The position numbers were made by a program, and so were the translations under genes. From NCBI GenBank assembly GCA_012295275.1, contig CM022679.1, positions 31,313,337 through 31,377,336 of the forward strand: a DNA stretch of 64,000 nucleotides, given 5' to 3'. The notes under the pieces are model-generated. The model was not told the origin of the DNA and ran no database searches. It saw only the letters and a list, made by a program, of their open reading frames with translations. The stretch is from Chrysomallon squamiferum. Its lineage: Eukaryota > Mollusca > Gastropoda > Neomphalida > Peltospiridae. Position 1 is the stretch's first letter, and the number at the start of each line of letters is the position of its first letter. Below are positions 1 to 11,479 of this stretch, piece after piece.

Positions 1-420
1 TGTTTCTCTCTCATTTCAGTAATTCTATTCTTTATTTTTCTTTCTTTTCTTCCTTGTTTGTTTCTTTGTTTCTTTTTTCTTTTTTATTTCTTTCGATCTG
101 TCTATTCATCTGTTTCCCTCTGCCTCACTTTCTCCTTTTTTTTTTCTTTTCCAATCGTTTTCAGTTTCTCTTTAACTCCTTCAATCTGCGATTTTTTTTT
201 TTTTTTTTTTTTTTTTCTGGAAGGTAAATTTATACCTGCAGTATATGAAATGACGAGAAAACAGCCGCTAACTTTGTTGAGCAGTAAGTCAAGATGACTC
301 ATACTCGTCTAGACTTGTAAACAATGTGATACCTTTATCTCAGATCAAACAGTGCAACGAATGTTTCAGACTGTTGTTTAGGCGAAGACTGTAACTAAAT
401 GAAATAAGTCGTAATAATTA
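1..420. other. Pyrimidine-rich low-complexity DNA, no gene
   Basis: The plus strand is dominated by T and C runs to about 215, including a poly-T run near 192-216. After that comes ordinary A+T-rich sequence. Open frames here are low-complexity translations of T/C runs. I see no exon or RNA gene. Confidence 0.6.
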
Positions 421-532
421 AGCTATTTAACAGCAGGCAGAAAAGACCAGACACAAAGAAATGAGGAAGAAAGAGAAGAGGTGAAAGCGGTGAAAGTAAT
501 AAATAAATATATATATATATATAGATAAATAC

Positions 533-534
<2 letters not shown>

Positions 535-619
<85 letters not shown>

Positions 620-663
620 AAGGCAGAGACATTAAAAAAGACCAAAGTGTGTTTGAGAGAGAG

Positions 664-751
<88 letters not shown>

Positions 752-952
752 ATGTAGAGTAGTAGAGCTAAAAACGAACAAAAGAGAGAAAGAAAAAGAA
801 AGCGGAAAAAGTAAGACAGGCAGAAAGAAACAGAGACAAAGACACACACACACACACATACACAAACACACACAGACAAACAGAGAGAAGCCTGCAGAAA
901 CAGTTAGGGAGAGAAAGAGAGTATAAGGCAAAGACATTAAAAAAAGACAAAA

Positions 953-992
<40 letters not shown>

Positions 993-1000
993 GAATGTAA
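535..1000. repeat. Compound microsatellite cluster (AG)n, (GT)n, (AC)n
   Basis: An uninterrupted (AG)n tract runs about 535-616 and (GT)n about 667-747. Shorter (AC)n and (GT)(GA) tracts lie at about 841-872 and 954-991. The spacers repeat a related short phrase (TATAAGGCAGAGACATTAAA near 617 and TATAAGGCAAAGACATTAAA near 922). So the cluster itself looks like an approximately 305-bp tandem duplication with unequal microsatellite growth. Confidence 0.85.
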
Positions 1001-1214
1001 TGTGTTGATTTGTATAACAAATAGAAAGGGAGGTAAATAAAAACAATGAGAAAGAGAAAAAGTAGACATGAAAGAAATACAGACAAAGACAAAAATAGAA
1101 AATCTTAGAGAAAGAGAAATCAGAGAAGAGCGAATGAGAGAGAAGCAGAATGAGAAGATCTGGATCAGCAGAAATCTGTGAAATGATTTATGTCTGTACT
1201 TTGTATGTCTGCAT

Positions 1215-1690
1215 TCTATGCTGTCTGCAATCCTGTGTGTATTTAGATACAATGAATTGAACAGTTTATACTCAGTGCATTCTGTATTTATTGTGTTGTG
1301 TTGTATTGTACTGTGTTACACGGTTTGTTTCGCATGTTGTGTGTTGTGCTGTATGATGAATTTTTGTGTTGTATTTTATTGTATCGTATCGTATCTGTAT
1401 TATAGTGTATACTGTATTTTTTTTGTACTGTATTGTTTGTATCGTATTGTATTATAACGTTTTATATGTTTTTGGTATTGTATGTATTTTTTAATTTTGT
1501 ATTGTTTTTTTTATTATTATAATGTGTCGTGTCGAACGTATTGCTTTATACGTGGTGTGTTGTGTTGTGCTGTAACGAATATTATATATGTTTTTCCTTT
1601 ATTCCTTTTTTCGTTTACTGTACCTAAATTCATATTACTTGTTCATTCATTCATTCATTCATTCATAGTTGTTTATTTTATTTATTAATT
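1215..1690. repeat. Degenerate (TGTAT)n pentanucleotide tract
   Basis: The plus strand is built from variants of TGTAT, TGTGT and CGTAT for about 350 bases. A (TTCA)n run follows near 1644-1668. The T/G bias keeps frames open without any protein-like composition. Confidence 0.6.
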
Positions 1691-2290
1691 ATTATTTTAC
1701 TGTAATGATTCTGAGATCTCACAAAAGACACTGAAACAATACAAGCTCTCCCTTCTAACAAACTAACACTTTAACCAGATATCAGTATTTCAAATGAATT
1801 TCTGATCACTATGATACATCCACCGGTCACCTAAATTTTACACACAAGACAAAATCTGCCGCAACTACCAGTGGGTCTCAAACAGACGCAAAACAGTATT
1901 TTTTGACAGAAATGCAATTTTGATAAGTCAGATGCGATTATTCCGTCGTACGTCTTACCTACCTACCTATTGATGTGATGTAGGTATTCACCTCATCTCA
2001 CCTGTGTTGAGAACTGCACAAAAAGGTGGACGATTTTCCCACGCGCTGACACAGAGGCAGGAATGTTGTGTAATTGAAAGAAGATACGGATGAAAGGTGG
2101 ACTATTATTGCGAGATGAGAGTTGGGTATTTTTATGACAAGGTGACTCACGGCTGTGCGGGTAGGTGTGTTGTTGGACAGATAATGCAAGACGCTGGCGG
2201 AATGACGTCAGCAAATAAAATAATTTAAACGTAATGTAAAAATTTGGTCGCTATGGTTGTTGCGGGTTATCGTTTCAAATTTCAACGATC
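1690..2290. other. Unique A+T-rich DNA, nothing recognised
   Basis: This is mixed-composition sequence without long repeats. Short frames on the minus strand around 1993-2214 have no recognisable motif or exon-like context. Confidence 0.5.
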
Positions 2291-2420
2291 GTGTTTCTCT
2301 GTTTTTCTGTGTCTTTCTTTTCTCTAACCCTCTCTGTCTTTGTCTCTGACTCTGTATATATATCTATCTCTCTCTGTCTGTCTCTCTCTCTCTATCTATT
2401 TATCTATTTCTCTCTCTCTC

Positions 2421-3127
2421 TTGCATTTTACGACTTTTTTCATTTGTTTTCTTTTCCTCTCTCATTTATTTATTTATATATTCTCTGATCTCTTTCTTTC
2501 CTGCTCTCTTTCTTATTATCTCAGATATATCAATTTTCTTCATCAACCTAAGACATTTTTTTTCCTTTTTGCTACTTCCATAGATTTTTATATAAAAGCA
2601 TTCACGGTTAAACACACACGACTGGTCATCCAGTAACGTGTAATTTAAACTCAGTAAAATTTAAGTACACCTACATACACAAACAACTAACACAGGAAAA
2701 TACACGCTGTTTTCACACGTATGTTTCAAAAAGAAAGGAAAACTAAACCATACAGACCTATTCAAGCATACATTTACAAATATAGACATTCAGTACTTAT
2801 ATAATACATACATACATACATACATACATACATACTATATACATATATTAATAGATGTATATATGTATTTATGTATGTGTTTATGAAAGTGTATATGTAG
2901 GTATGTATGTATTATATAAGTACTGAATGTCTGTATTTGTAAATGTATGCTTGAATAGGTCTGAATGTTGTTTTTGAAAAAAAATGTCGGAGGTTGACGA
3001 AGAAAATTGATATATCTGAGATAATAAGAAAGAGAGCAGGAAAGAAAAAGATCAGAAATATATAAATAAATAAATGAGAGAGAAAAAGAAGACAAATGAA
3101 AAAAGTCGTAAAATGCAAAAGCGTTAG
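2421..3127. repeat. Large imperfect inverted repeat (fold-back)
   Basis: The segment 2421-2562 reads again in reverse complement at about 2977-3127, and 2750-2820 pairs with about 2897-2966. The apex lies near 2860 in (CATA)n/(GTAT)n sequence. The left arm holds about 170-190 bases (about 2563-2749) mostly missing from the right arm, so one arm has an insertion or the other a deletion. The shared minus- and plus-strand translations confirm the relation. There is no coding capacity. The origin could be a fold-back transposon or a local inverted duplication. Confidence 0.75.
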
Positions 3128-3164
3128 AGAGAGAGATACACAACACACACACACACACACAAAC

Positions 3165-3420
3165 ATACATACATACATACATACATGTATAAGTAATACA
3201 TAAATATATACATACATCCATCCACATATACACACATACACACACATATACATACATACATACATTATACATACATACATACATACATATATACATGTAT
3301 AAGTAATACATAAATATATACAAACATCCATCCACGTAAACACACATGCACACACATACACACATACATACATACATACATACATAATACATAAATACAT
3401 TCATACACATACACACACAC
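3165..3420. repeat. (CATA)n tract with 110-bp direct duplication
   Basis: A phrase beginning TGTATAAGTAATACATAAAT near 3187 recurs 110 bases later near 3297, embedded in (CATA)n and (CACACATA)n sequence. Confidence 0.7.
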
Positions 3421-3810
3421 CTGCATCCACACATTCATTGATCTTTTTTATAGTAACAACCAAAGGAACTAAAATAACCAGAATTTCATTGCTTTATCAC
3501 TTTATAAAGTAGTTTATTACAGATAAAGAGTTATGACAAGCATGAAAAGTATACCGCTTTTTTGATGTTATGGAATACACCTATAAATGTTTATAAGTAG
3601 ATACTTTTCTAAGGATAAAACGCACTTTGAAGTAAGTAGGATTATCAACGATTAAATGAAACGATTAGCTTAATAAGTTACTTCCGTATCACCTGTTCAG
3701 CTCTCATGATTACAAAGTCAAAGATAAAACAAACATTTATGCAAGATCATTTCTTGAAATACTTCACTGTATTTGATATTTATAGCATCATATTTATAGC
3801 ATCATCTATA
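3420..3810. other. Unique A+T-rich DNA, nothing recognised
   Basis: I see no repeat, exon or RNA signal in this stretch. Confidence 0.5.
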
Positions 3811-3817
3811 GTAGCAA

Positions 3818-3846
3818 CAGTAGTAATAGTAGTAGTAATGGTGGTG

Positions 3847-3928
<82 letters not shown>

Positions 3929-3948
3929 TAATATTACTGCTATTGTTG

Positions 3949-3983
<35 letters not shown>

Positions 3984-4045
3984 GTGATGCTGGTATTAGT
4001 AGCAGCAATAATAGCAGTAGTAGTAACAACAACAACAACATTATT
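3818..4045. repeat. Trinucleotide tract (GTA)n/(ATT)n
   Basis: An (AGT)n tract covers about 3858-3923 and an (ATT)n tract about 3950-3981. Imperfect trinucleotide flanks end in (CAA)n near 4025-4040. The open frame through it, with its poly-valine/leucine translation, is a repeat artefact. Confidence 0.85.
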
Positions 4046-5080
4046 TCCGGCATTCTGTTCAGTTTATCTCACGCAATTTCGTTTTTTTTATTTTATTTTA
4101 AGATTTTTTTTTTTTTTTTTTTTGATGTTGTTGTTGTATGTAGTACAGATATAATTTGTATAGTGTGTGTCTGGTACATATGTGTCTACATGTCTATATA
4201 TATGTGTGTATGTGTCTGTGTCTGTGGGAGTATATTTGTGTATATGTGTGTGTGTCTGTCTATATATCTGCGTAAAACTTTGTGTCTACCCTTGTTTGAA
4301 CTCACTCAGTACAATAATCATTTAACTTTGTTACTGTTATTGCATTCATCCTGTACAATGATTTAATTAAGTTTGTCGAGTGCATCTAATTAAATCACTT
4401 CTTGACTCAACCTAGAGAAGAAAATACTTTTTTTTAAATTTAGTTACATTACATTGTAATATCATTTTGTTTCTTGTTGTTTTTCTTGTTTACATTTTTC
4501 CTCGATGATTAATCTTGAAATAGTAAACACTTTAAAATATATATATATATATAAAAATAATAATAATAATAAAGTGAAATAAAAACATTTCCAACAATGA
4601 TGTTAGGACCTAACGTGTATTTAATAATGATTGTATTTCATTTAACGACTTGTGACCACATCAAGTGACAGAAAGTTTACGTTGTAAAGAGCAATAAAAG
4701 AGGAATAAACGTCATTCGCAAATCCTATAAAAATCAAATGAATTTAATTGATAGCGTTACTACAAACAAGTACCTCTCTTGTGGTATTTATTTAAGGACT
4801 GCCTTCGGTTGAAAAGTCTTTGTGATAAATAACGATATGGCCATATAAGGTTTCACATTTGCATATTTAATACTTAAGTGACATTCTTCGATAGAGCTGA
4901 ACATTTTTTTTATGACTTTGAGTGTGTGTGAATGTGTGTGTTACAGAATGTGTGTATATGTATGCGCTTGTGATAAAGATAAAAGGATTTGAAAAAGATT
5001 TAAAAAAAACAAAACAAACAACAACAACAAAAAGAAACAACAAAAAATTAACTAAAATTTAGAATACGAGATTACATATC
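4045..5080. other. Unique A+T-rich DNA, nothing recognised
   Basis: A poly-T run lies near 4106-4123 and short (GT)n-like sequence near 4200-4250. The rest is A+T-rich with no supported gene. Confidence 0.5.
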
Positions 5081-5310
5081 TTTATATATACCAACATACA
5101 TACACATGCATGCATTCATACACATATACACGCATACACTCATCCATACTTCCATACATCCATACATACAGACACATTGACACATAGACACATTTACACA
5201 TATACATACATAAATACACACGTACACACATACACTCATCCATACATCCATACAAACATACACACATACACACATACACACATACACAGGCACATATATG
5301 CATACAGAAA
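5080..5310. repeat. Degenerate (CATA)n/(CACATA)n tract
   Basis: About 230 bases consist of CATA, CACATA and CATC variants. The frames translated from it are simple-sequence artefacts. Confidence 0.75.
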
Positions 5311-5311
5311 T

Positions 5312-5684
5312 AACATTTCATCATGCCAGCATGCATATCACGGATTAGCTGTTCTACAGTTCCAGGTTTACCACAAAAAAATAACAAAAGACAAAGAACA
5401 GCATGCTTCGGAGTGTGGGCGAATGGGTGCCATACGTTCGAATCTCGTCAGCGGCATCTGACGGTTTTTGTGAAGTCGTGATTGGCTTTGTCCTCCTGCG
5501 CCGGTGCGTTCCCGAATATTGTCCAGCTATAGAGTCTAATCTGACGTACATAAGACAGAGAACAATCAGATCCTAGAATACATACATACATGCTTATAAA
5601 TGCATACACACACACTTACATTCATGCATACATACATAACATGTCATCACGCCAGCATGCATGTCGAGGATTAGCTGTTCTGCA
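5312..5684 (+). repeat. Direct repeats of about 47 bp flanking a SINE
   Basis: The block at 5312-5358 recurs at 5638-5684 with a few substitutions (shared core GGATTAGCTGTTCT). The spacing is 326 bases, and each copy is preceded by (CATA)n-type sequence. The SINE at about 5401-5575 lies between them. This looks like a small tandem duplication, or a larger element holding the SINE. Confidence 0.7.
5401..5575 (+). mobile_element. tRNA-derived SINE copy
   Basis: A RNA polymerase III B-box-like GTTCGAATC occurs near 5429. It is followed by a body, GTCAGCGGCATCTGACGG, that recurs in reverse orientation at 31,990-32,128 and in the two later array spacers. Shared landmarks continue (TTTGTC, GTGCGTTCC, AATATTGTC, GAGTCTAATC, GACAGAGAA, ATCCTA) and both copies end in A/T-rich (CATA)-like tails. 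The 5' tRNA-like part is only partly recognisable. It is non-autonomous and has no coding capacity. Confidence 0.65.
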
Positions 5685-5685
5685 C

Positions 5686-6330
5686 CGAGCTGTGATGACA
5701 ACTCACAGCGTGTAACTGACCACACTGAAATTAACTGATAACACACCACTGACTGACTTGTGCTGCAGCTATCTGTGACAAAACCAGATAAACCAGCAAT
5801 GGACAGGGTATTTTGATTTTTATCTCCGCTCTATATATTGACAATGTTTTACGAGCAATTGACTGTTTTGTTGCAAACTGATAGCGTTTTACATGCAATT
5901 AACTTACTTTTTAGCAGTGATCTGTGACACAAAAATTGATAAACAGGAGCGAGATAATGTTGCTTTTCTTTTGGTTGCTTTGTTTGTCTAATATTCAGTG
6001 ACAAAGTCTTATGATCAGTTAGTTGACTGTTTTTATACAAACTGACAGTCGCGTTACGTGCAGCTAACTTACTACTTCTGCAGTGATCTGTGATACAGAC
6101 TGATAAACCAGAATGCTTATCACTGATTACACTGTCTTCTTTCCATCTCTAACTGTCAGAGTCTTACATCCAGATGACTGGCAGCGTGTAACATGCAGCC
6201 AACTGATTTTCAAAAAAAATGATAAACTGTAACGTGCATGCCGAAAGAATGTCTGTTTTGCAGAGAGATGGTCGTAAGCTGATGAACTATTGCGTGCAAT
6301 GGTCTTCTGTCTTGTTTTCCAGCGAGCTGT
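5686..6330 (+). repeat. Degenerate tandem repeat, unit about 150-166 bp
   Basis: The phrase GCAG-TGATCTGTGACA, followed by a GATAAAC(C)AG-like string, recurs near 5764, 5914 and 6080. Each copy is followed by a CTTA-GATGACTG-type segment and a GCGTTACATGCAGCTAACT-like segment, and a fourth partial unit ends near 6330. Divergence is considerable, so this is an old array. Confidence 0.6.
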
Positions 6331-6712
6331 GGTGTACCCAGCTTTAAGAGATCACTGAACAAAGTGCAGGGTCGACTGAGATACGATTCAAACACGTTAT
6401 CAAGTCAAACAGGCCACACGACGTACGATATCTTCCCTGATAAAGTCATCAATTTACCACTGCTCTGCTTCTAGCTGATAACGAGACGTGGTCAGGTGTA
6501 TGTTTGTGGTGAGGGTGTACGTTTCGTGAATGATGGGTGAGTAATTATGAGCTAGGTGATCTATGCATACATATATACGAATACACATACAGATAAACAT
6601 GTATAACTTACATGCCACAGACAGGGACATATACTTCATACACAAACAGAACCACATGTAAATAATCCAGACGTCCATAACTACAACAACGACTGTAGTT
6701 GTAATAACATAT
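6330..6712. other. Unique DNA, nothing recognised
   Basis: I see no clear repeat or exon here. Confidence 0.45.
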
Positions 6713-6713
6713 T

Positions 6714-6764
<51 letters not shown>

Positions 6765-6778
6765 TTGCATTCATTTTA

Positions 6779-6815
<37 letters not shown>

Positions 6816-6816
6816 C
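6712..6816. repeat. (TTTA)n followed by poly-T
   Basis: (TTTA)n runs about 6712-6766 and a poly-T run about 6786-6815. Confidence 0.85.
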
Positions 6817-7960
6817 ATAAGATGTTATTCAGGAAAACATAAAATATAACAAAACTAGAAAGTAAATAAATAAAGGAACACAGTCGTCTTATTTCTCTCT
6901 ATTCTTCAAATTTTCTCACGAGTTTGAGAAAAAAGAACCGTTATTTTTCTTGTGTGTCTAAATTTATCCTAAGGGTATTACGACGTTATCTATGACGTAA
7001 CAAACAATCTGTTGTCGTACACATAGTCGGTGATGATTGGTCAGTGAATGATATAACAGAGTTTACGTCACAATGTGTAACGTATTGGTAATTGTATGGA
7101 TAATACAAGTGGTTACGTACTGTGACTGTCACTAAATATGGTGTATGATGGATACAGAACTATAAATGACGCAGATTAGTGCCTGACTGCGGCCTAATTA
7201 CACACCTGTAGCGCACGTTTTCCTCCGCCTTCCGGCTATCAACAGTTGACACGAATATAATACGCAATGTTAGGAAGAGCCTTTGAGTGATTATTCTTTC
7301 ATTTATTTATTTATTTATTTATTTATTTATATACGTACTTATTTACTAATAAAAGATTTCGAGTAAATTTAAGAGAAAGCAGCATTAATCAGGGTTAGTT
7401 TTAATGTTATTACTTTTGTAATAATACCAACAACAACAACAACGACAACGACAATAATGACGGAGTTGATGTATTTTCTCATAAGACAAGTAAAAAAAAA
7501 AAAAAAAAAAAAAAACCAACACAATTTCAAAAATTCCTACTGAACAAAAATCAACCCCACCCCTGATAAAAATAAAATGTTCTCTTAACATTTCATCTAC
7601 ATGAGTAAGAAGAAAATATCTTATAGTTACTTGTGACATTCTGCAGCAAATTATAATTCAAAACTACTCGTGCTGTTGCATGCACCGCTGCACGTACACG
7701 ATGAAGAAACACGAAATGTCCCGTTGTCACGTGACTTATGCACAAACCGTTATTATTAATGACAGATGGAATGTCTTAAAGGAAAACGCCTGAAACAGGA
7801 AGAAGGAAATAAAATGTAAAGAAGTTTAGAGAAGAACGAAATAAAGGAAGGCTTTTATTTTTCTTCTTCATTTCTTAAGCGATATACAGCTGCATTACAA
7901 AAGACGGTGTCAGATGTTATTAAAAGAAAAGATTGTTTTTGTTTGTACAAATGAGGAAAT
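6816..7960. other. Mostly unique A+T-rich DNA with short simple repeats
   Basis: Several TGACG/CGTCA half-sites lie between 6985 and 7170. (ATTT)n lies at about 7300-7330, (CAA)n near 7428-7445 and a poly-A run near 7492-7515. No gene is supported. Confidence 0.5.
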
Positions 7961-7964
7961 GATA

Positions 7965-8079
7965 CACACATACATACATACTTCTATTTATTTATTTATT
8001 TATTCACACACATATACATACACACACAACACACATATATACATTTATATTTATTTATTTGCATACAGACACAAAAATA

Positions 8080-8115
<36 letters not shown>
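7965..8115. repeat. (CATA)n, (TTTA)n and (AC)n tracts
   Basis: A compound simple repeat; the (AC)n portion is about 8080-8112. Confidence 0.8.
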
Positions 8116-8118
<3 letters not shown>

Positions 8119-9345
8119 CCATCCTAGTTAATCCTGTTAAAATAGAAAAGATATTTAACGTCAGACAGAAAGAAAAGAAAAAAGATATAGTAATTGTAAG
8201 AGATGACTGAAAGAGATAAAGAAACACACTGAAAGAGAGACAGACGGACAGACACAGAGAGAAAGATTCACAGAGGTGTTTGCGTGTGTTTTGTGTATGT
8301 GCATGTGTGCGTTTTATAGTAATATCTTTATGATATGTTTATCCACCAATTTAAGCTTCTCAAAACACCGTGTTATTTAATTTTGTTCCCACATTTTATT
8401 TTTCTACCAGAATGTACTTGCATTCAATTGTATTTGACCAAAAAGTGTCTTCAAACAAGAGTAACCGAATTACCGTTACAGTGTATGTGTGAAAGGAAAT
8501 CAACTACAGGAAAAATCTTATTGGTTTTTACAGTAAATGTTCGACTCACAATAGGCGTGTTTGTATGTGTTCAGGCTACCTCCGTCCTTCAGCAGTTCCC
8601 TTTGTTTCTGGCAGAAAATACATAAAGAAGAATACATTATTGTCATATTTATATTTCGGGTAACCAGAACAATATGTATATATAAAAATGACAATAATGT
8701 ATTCTTCTTTGAAGAAAGAAAAAAGGTTGACAAAGATCTAATATAGCGGTGTTAATAGGGTTTGCTTTTCTGAGTGTGTGAGTGCCAAAATATAGCCTTT
8801 CATATCACCTCTACCTAGAATTATATTTCACACCCTCTGCATGTATGTGTGAATACGGTGGTTGTGTAGACAGGTAGTAAGACTGTTATGGATATAATTA
8901 TTGGAGTTTGTACGTTTTTTCTCTTTACATAATTACGTACCTATAATAATAAAACAAACTTTAACTGAAGTTAAATAGGTAGCCAGCCCGTTACACTGTC
9001 AACATTAACAGATCATCTCCTAATACCATTAAAAAGAAACAGAAGAAGAAAACTATCTCTGACTGATAAAAATTCTCGTTTACGGGCTTTACATCTAAAG
9101 CCGTGGATCTACGTATTTATGTATCAGATTTAAGTGTCATCGCACGAGATTACTTGCTTTTTCGCCACGCCAGACAGAGATGCGTTTTGAAAAGCTACGG
9201 AATGAGTTCGGCATTAGAAAAGCATTAACATGTCATTCAAATAAATACAGAAATACTGGCGTGTAGTTTACCAGCCAGGAACGAATCCAAAATTTCAGAA
9301 AAAAATAAAATAATAATAATAAGCATTGCATACCTCCGTAGTCAC
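8115..9345. other. Mostly unique A+T-rich DNA
   Basis: Apart from the hairpin at 8624-8710, I see only unique sequence. Short frames at 8335-8746 are chance openings. Confidence 0.5.
8624..8710. repeat. Near-perfect 31-bp inverted repeat (hairpin)
   Basis: The left arm (8624-8654) and right arm (8680-8710) are reverse complements with about one mismatch. Both contain GAATACATTATTGTCAT or its complement. The loop is about 25 bases. It could be a solo remnant of a small inverted-repeat element. No mature RNA can be inferred from sequence alone. Confidence 0.8.
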
Positions 9346-9350
9346 ACAAA

Positions 9351-9354
9351 ATAA

Positions 9355-9421
<67 letters not shown>

Positions 9422-9450
9422 GTAAGTAAAATAAATAAATAAATAAATAA
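9351..9450. repeat. (AAAT)n microsatellite
   Basis: About 100 bases of AAAT units, with a short AAGT variant near 9419-9430. Confidence 0.9.
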
Positions 9451-9800
9451 TTTTTAAACTCGAGGTCCACTTCAGTTATATTGAATATGACGTTCAAGAT
9501 TATAAAATTACAATTATTTAAAAAAAAAAAAATATATATATATATATTGGTCTGGAATAAAAATGGGGGACGGCGCTATGAGGTGACCTCGCCCCCTCTA
9601 GAATCGTCCTTCGAGATCGTAATTATGTTTTGGTACACAAGTAAAGAAGACGTGAGACGCCAGGCTGAAGACGTATCTCTGTCGAATCTAATTAATCACT
9701 TCTCCTGTCAAATGTTGGGTTTTTTTCTTAGACGGTTAGGAATGGGAAATTAGGATTTGCGAGAAATAGATATTCTGCTTTTTTTTTTTTCCTATCTACA
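9450..9800. other. Unique DNA, nothing recognised
   Basis: A G+C-richer patch near 9565-9615 contains the palindrome GAGGTGACCTC. No exon is supported. Confidence 0.45.
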
Positions 9801-9802
<2 letters not shown>

Positions 9803-9858
<56 letters not shown>

Positions 9859-10095
9859 GTCGTTGTTAGCAGTAGTAATAGTAGTAGCAGTATTTATTTA
9901 TTTATTTACTTACGTAGCTATATACATACTTACTTACATACACACATACCTACCTACCTATCTTCCTTGCTACATACATACATACATACATATATACATA
10001 ACTATATATCTATATCTATATATATAGAGAGAGAGATATATATATATGCACACATACATACATGCATACATACACACATACACAGACATAAACAG
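9803..10095. repeat. (ATT)n, (AGT)n, (TTTA)n and (CATA)n cluster
   Basis: (ATT)n covers about 9803-9858, followed by imperfect AGT, TTTA and CATA/ATAT tracts to about 10,095. Confidence 0.8.
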
Positions 10096-11070
10096 ATAAA
10101 AATACATAATTACTGCGACTGTTGATATTTACGTTGTGTTATGAATATTCAGTGAGTACGTACAGGTAAAAGGTCAAAACCAATTAGTGTTTATCAGCTA
10201 ACATTATCAAAGTAACTAGCGCCGGGGGCGTGGTTTTAAGATATTATCTCTTGAGAACGTAAAGTAAGAAAAATAACATTTACATTGCATGCCACATAAA
10301 TATATTTCTTTGATTTGCGAATTATCCATCACTTTACTTATTACAGTGGGTAAAAAAAAAAAATATATATATATGTGAGTGAGCAAAAAGACAGGTGCAC
10401 GAAAACTTTAATGATGTTATTTTTAGTCTTTCCAGGATAAATGAAACAGTATATATGATTACACAAAGATATCTCGCCAATTTTTATATTATTTTTGAAC
10501 AAACAGCTTAAATTAAAGTTATATATTATCAAAATAATTGTTGGAATATCAGTACTTATTTTATTATTATTATTTTCTTTATCTATAGGAAGGTGCATAA
10601 TTATAAAATATATTTTGCAGCTAATACTTAAGAGCTGATCATGGAATAGTGGCAGGTCTGATTTCCAATTCAATATCATCATTTAAAAAAACAAAAAACA
10701 CATTATGCCCTATAGCTAACGATTATTAGTCATCGAATTTTGCAGAGGTATTACAGAAGAAAAAAACAGAATCTGTTTTTATATCTTTGTGTATATGTGT
10801 GCATCTATAATAAAAAGAAATGAAAGGATAGAGAAAAAAAAAAAAGATTTAAAAAAATAAAAATAAAAAACAAACAACACACACAAAAATTTAGATACAA
10901 GGTTACATCTACCCATCAACACACATACCTACATACAGTCATCGAATTTTGTAATGTCGAATCATTGCTCCTCTATTCGATCAGTAGTGAGAAAATCTTA
11001 TATTTATTTTCCCTGATGAAGGAAAGAACATACTCAGCATTTACTGCGCTGAACTGAAATACAAACAAGT

Positions 11071-11073
<3 letters not shown>
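10095..11073. other. Unique A+T-rich DNA, nothing recognised
   Basis: Only small A-runs and short (AT)n are present. No exon or RNA gene is supported. Confidence 0.5.

Positions 11074-11130
<57 letters not shown>
11073..11130. repeat. (AC)n microsatellite
   Basis: Dinucleotide tract of about 56 bases. Confidence 0.9.
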
Positions 11131-11134
<4 letters not shown>

Positions 11135-11479
11135 ACATATATATGGCAGCAGCTAATTTTAGCGTGTCGACTTTCTGTTATTTTTCTGATATTAATAATT
11201 GTATATTCACAGCTACGACACTTTATTAACACACAGATAACTGCGTTGTTTTATTCACTGATTTATTTTACTATTTTACTTAGTGCTTTCTTCCACAGTG
11301 ACACTGGATTAAGAAGCTAACTAGAACAACGTATTATGTCAGTGTCGATTATCTGCCCAAATCACGACTCAAGAAGAGAGATAATTATCACAACACGAAA
11401 AAAACTGTTATATTCTAACACAAAACTAACTACTTGTGTAATGGAATCTCTATTTCGTACTCCTTATAGTTTTCCTTCG

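Noticed and set aside
427-1252. Overlapping minus-strand frames of 69-206 codons
   Set aside because: They translate (AG)n, (GT)n and T-rich tracts into Ser-Leu and Thr-His repeats; no protein-like composition.
3170-3400. CRISPR-like array
   Set aside because: The repeated units are (CATA)n microsatellite plus one 110-bp duplication, with no regular repeat-spacer pattern; this is a eukaryotic window.
2835-3434. 199-codon minus-strand frame
   Set aside because: It is a translation of (CATA)n and of the inverted repeat; Cys/Tyr/Met repetition is a simple-sequence artefact.
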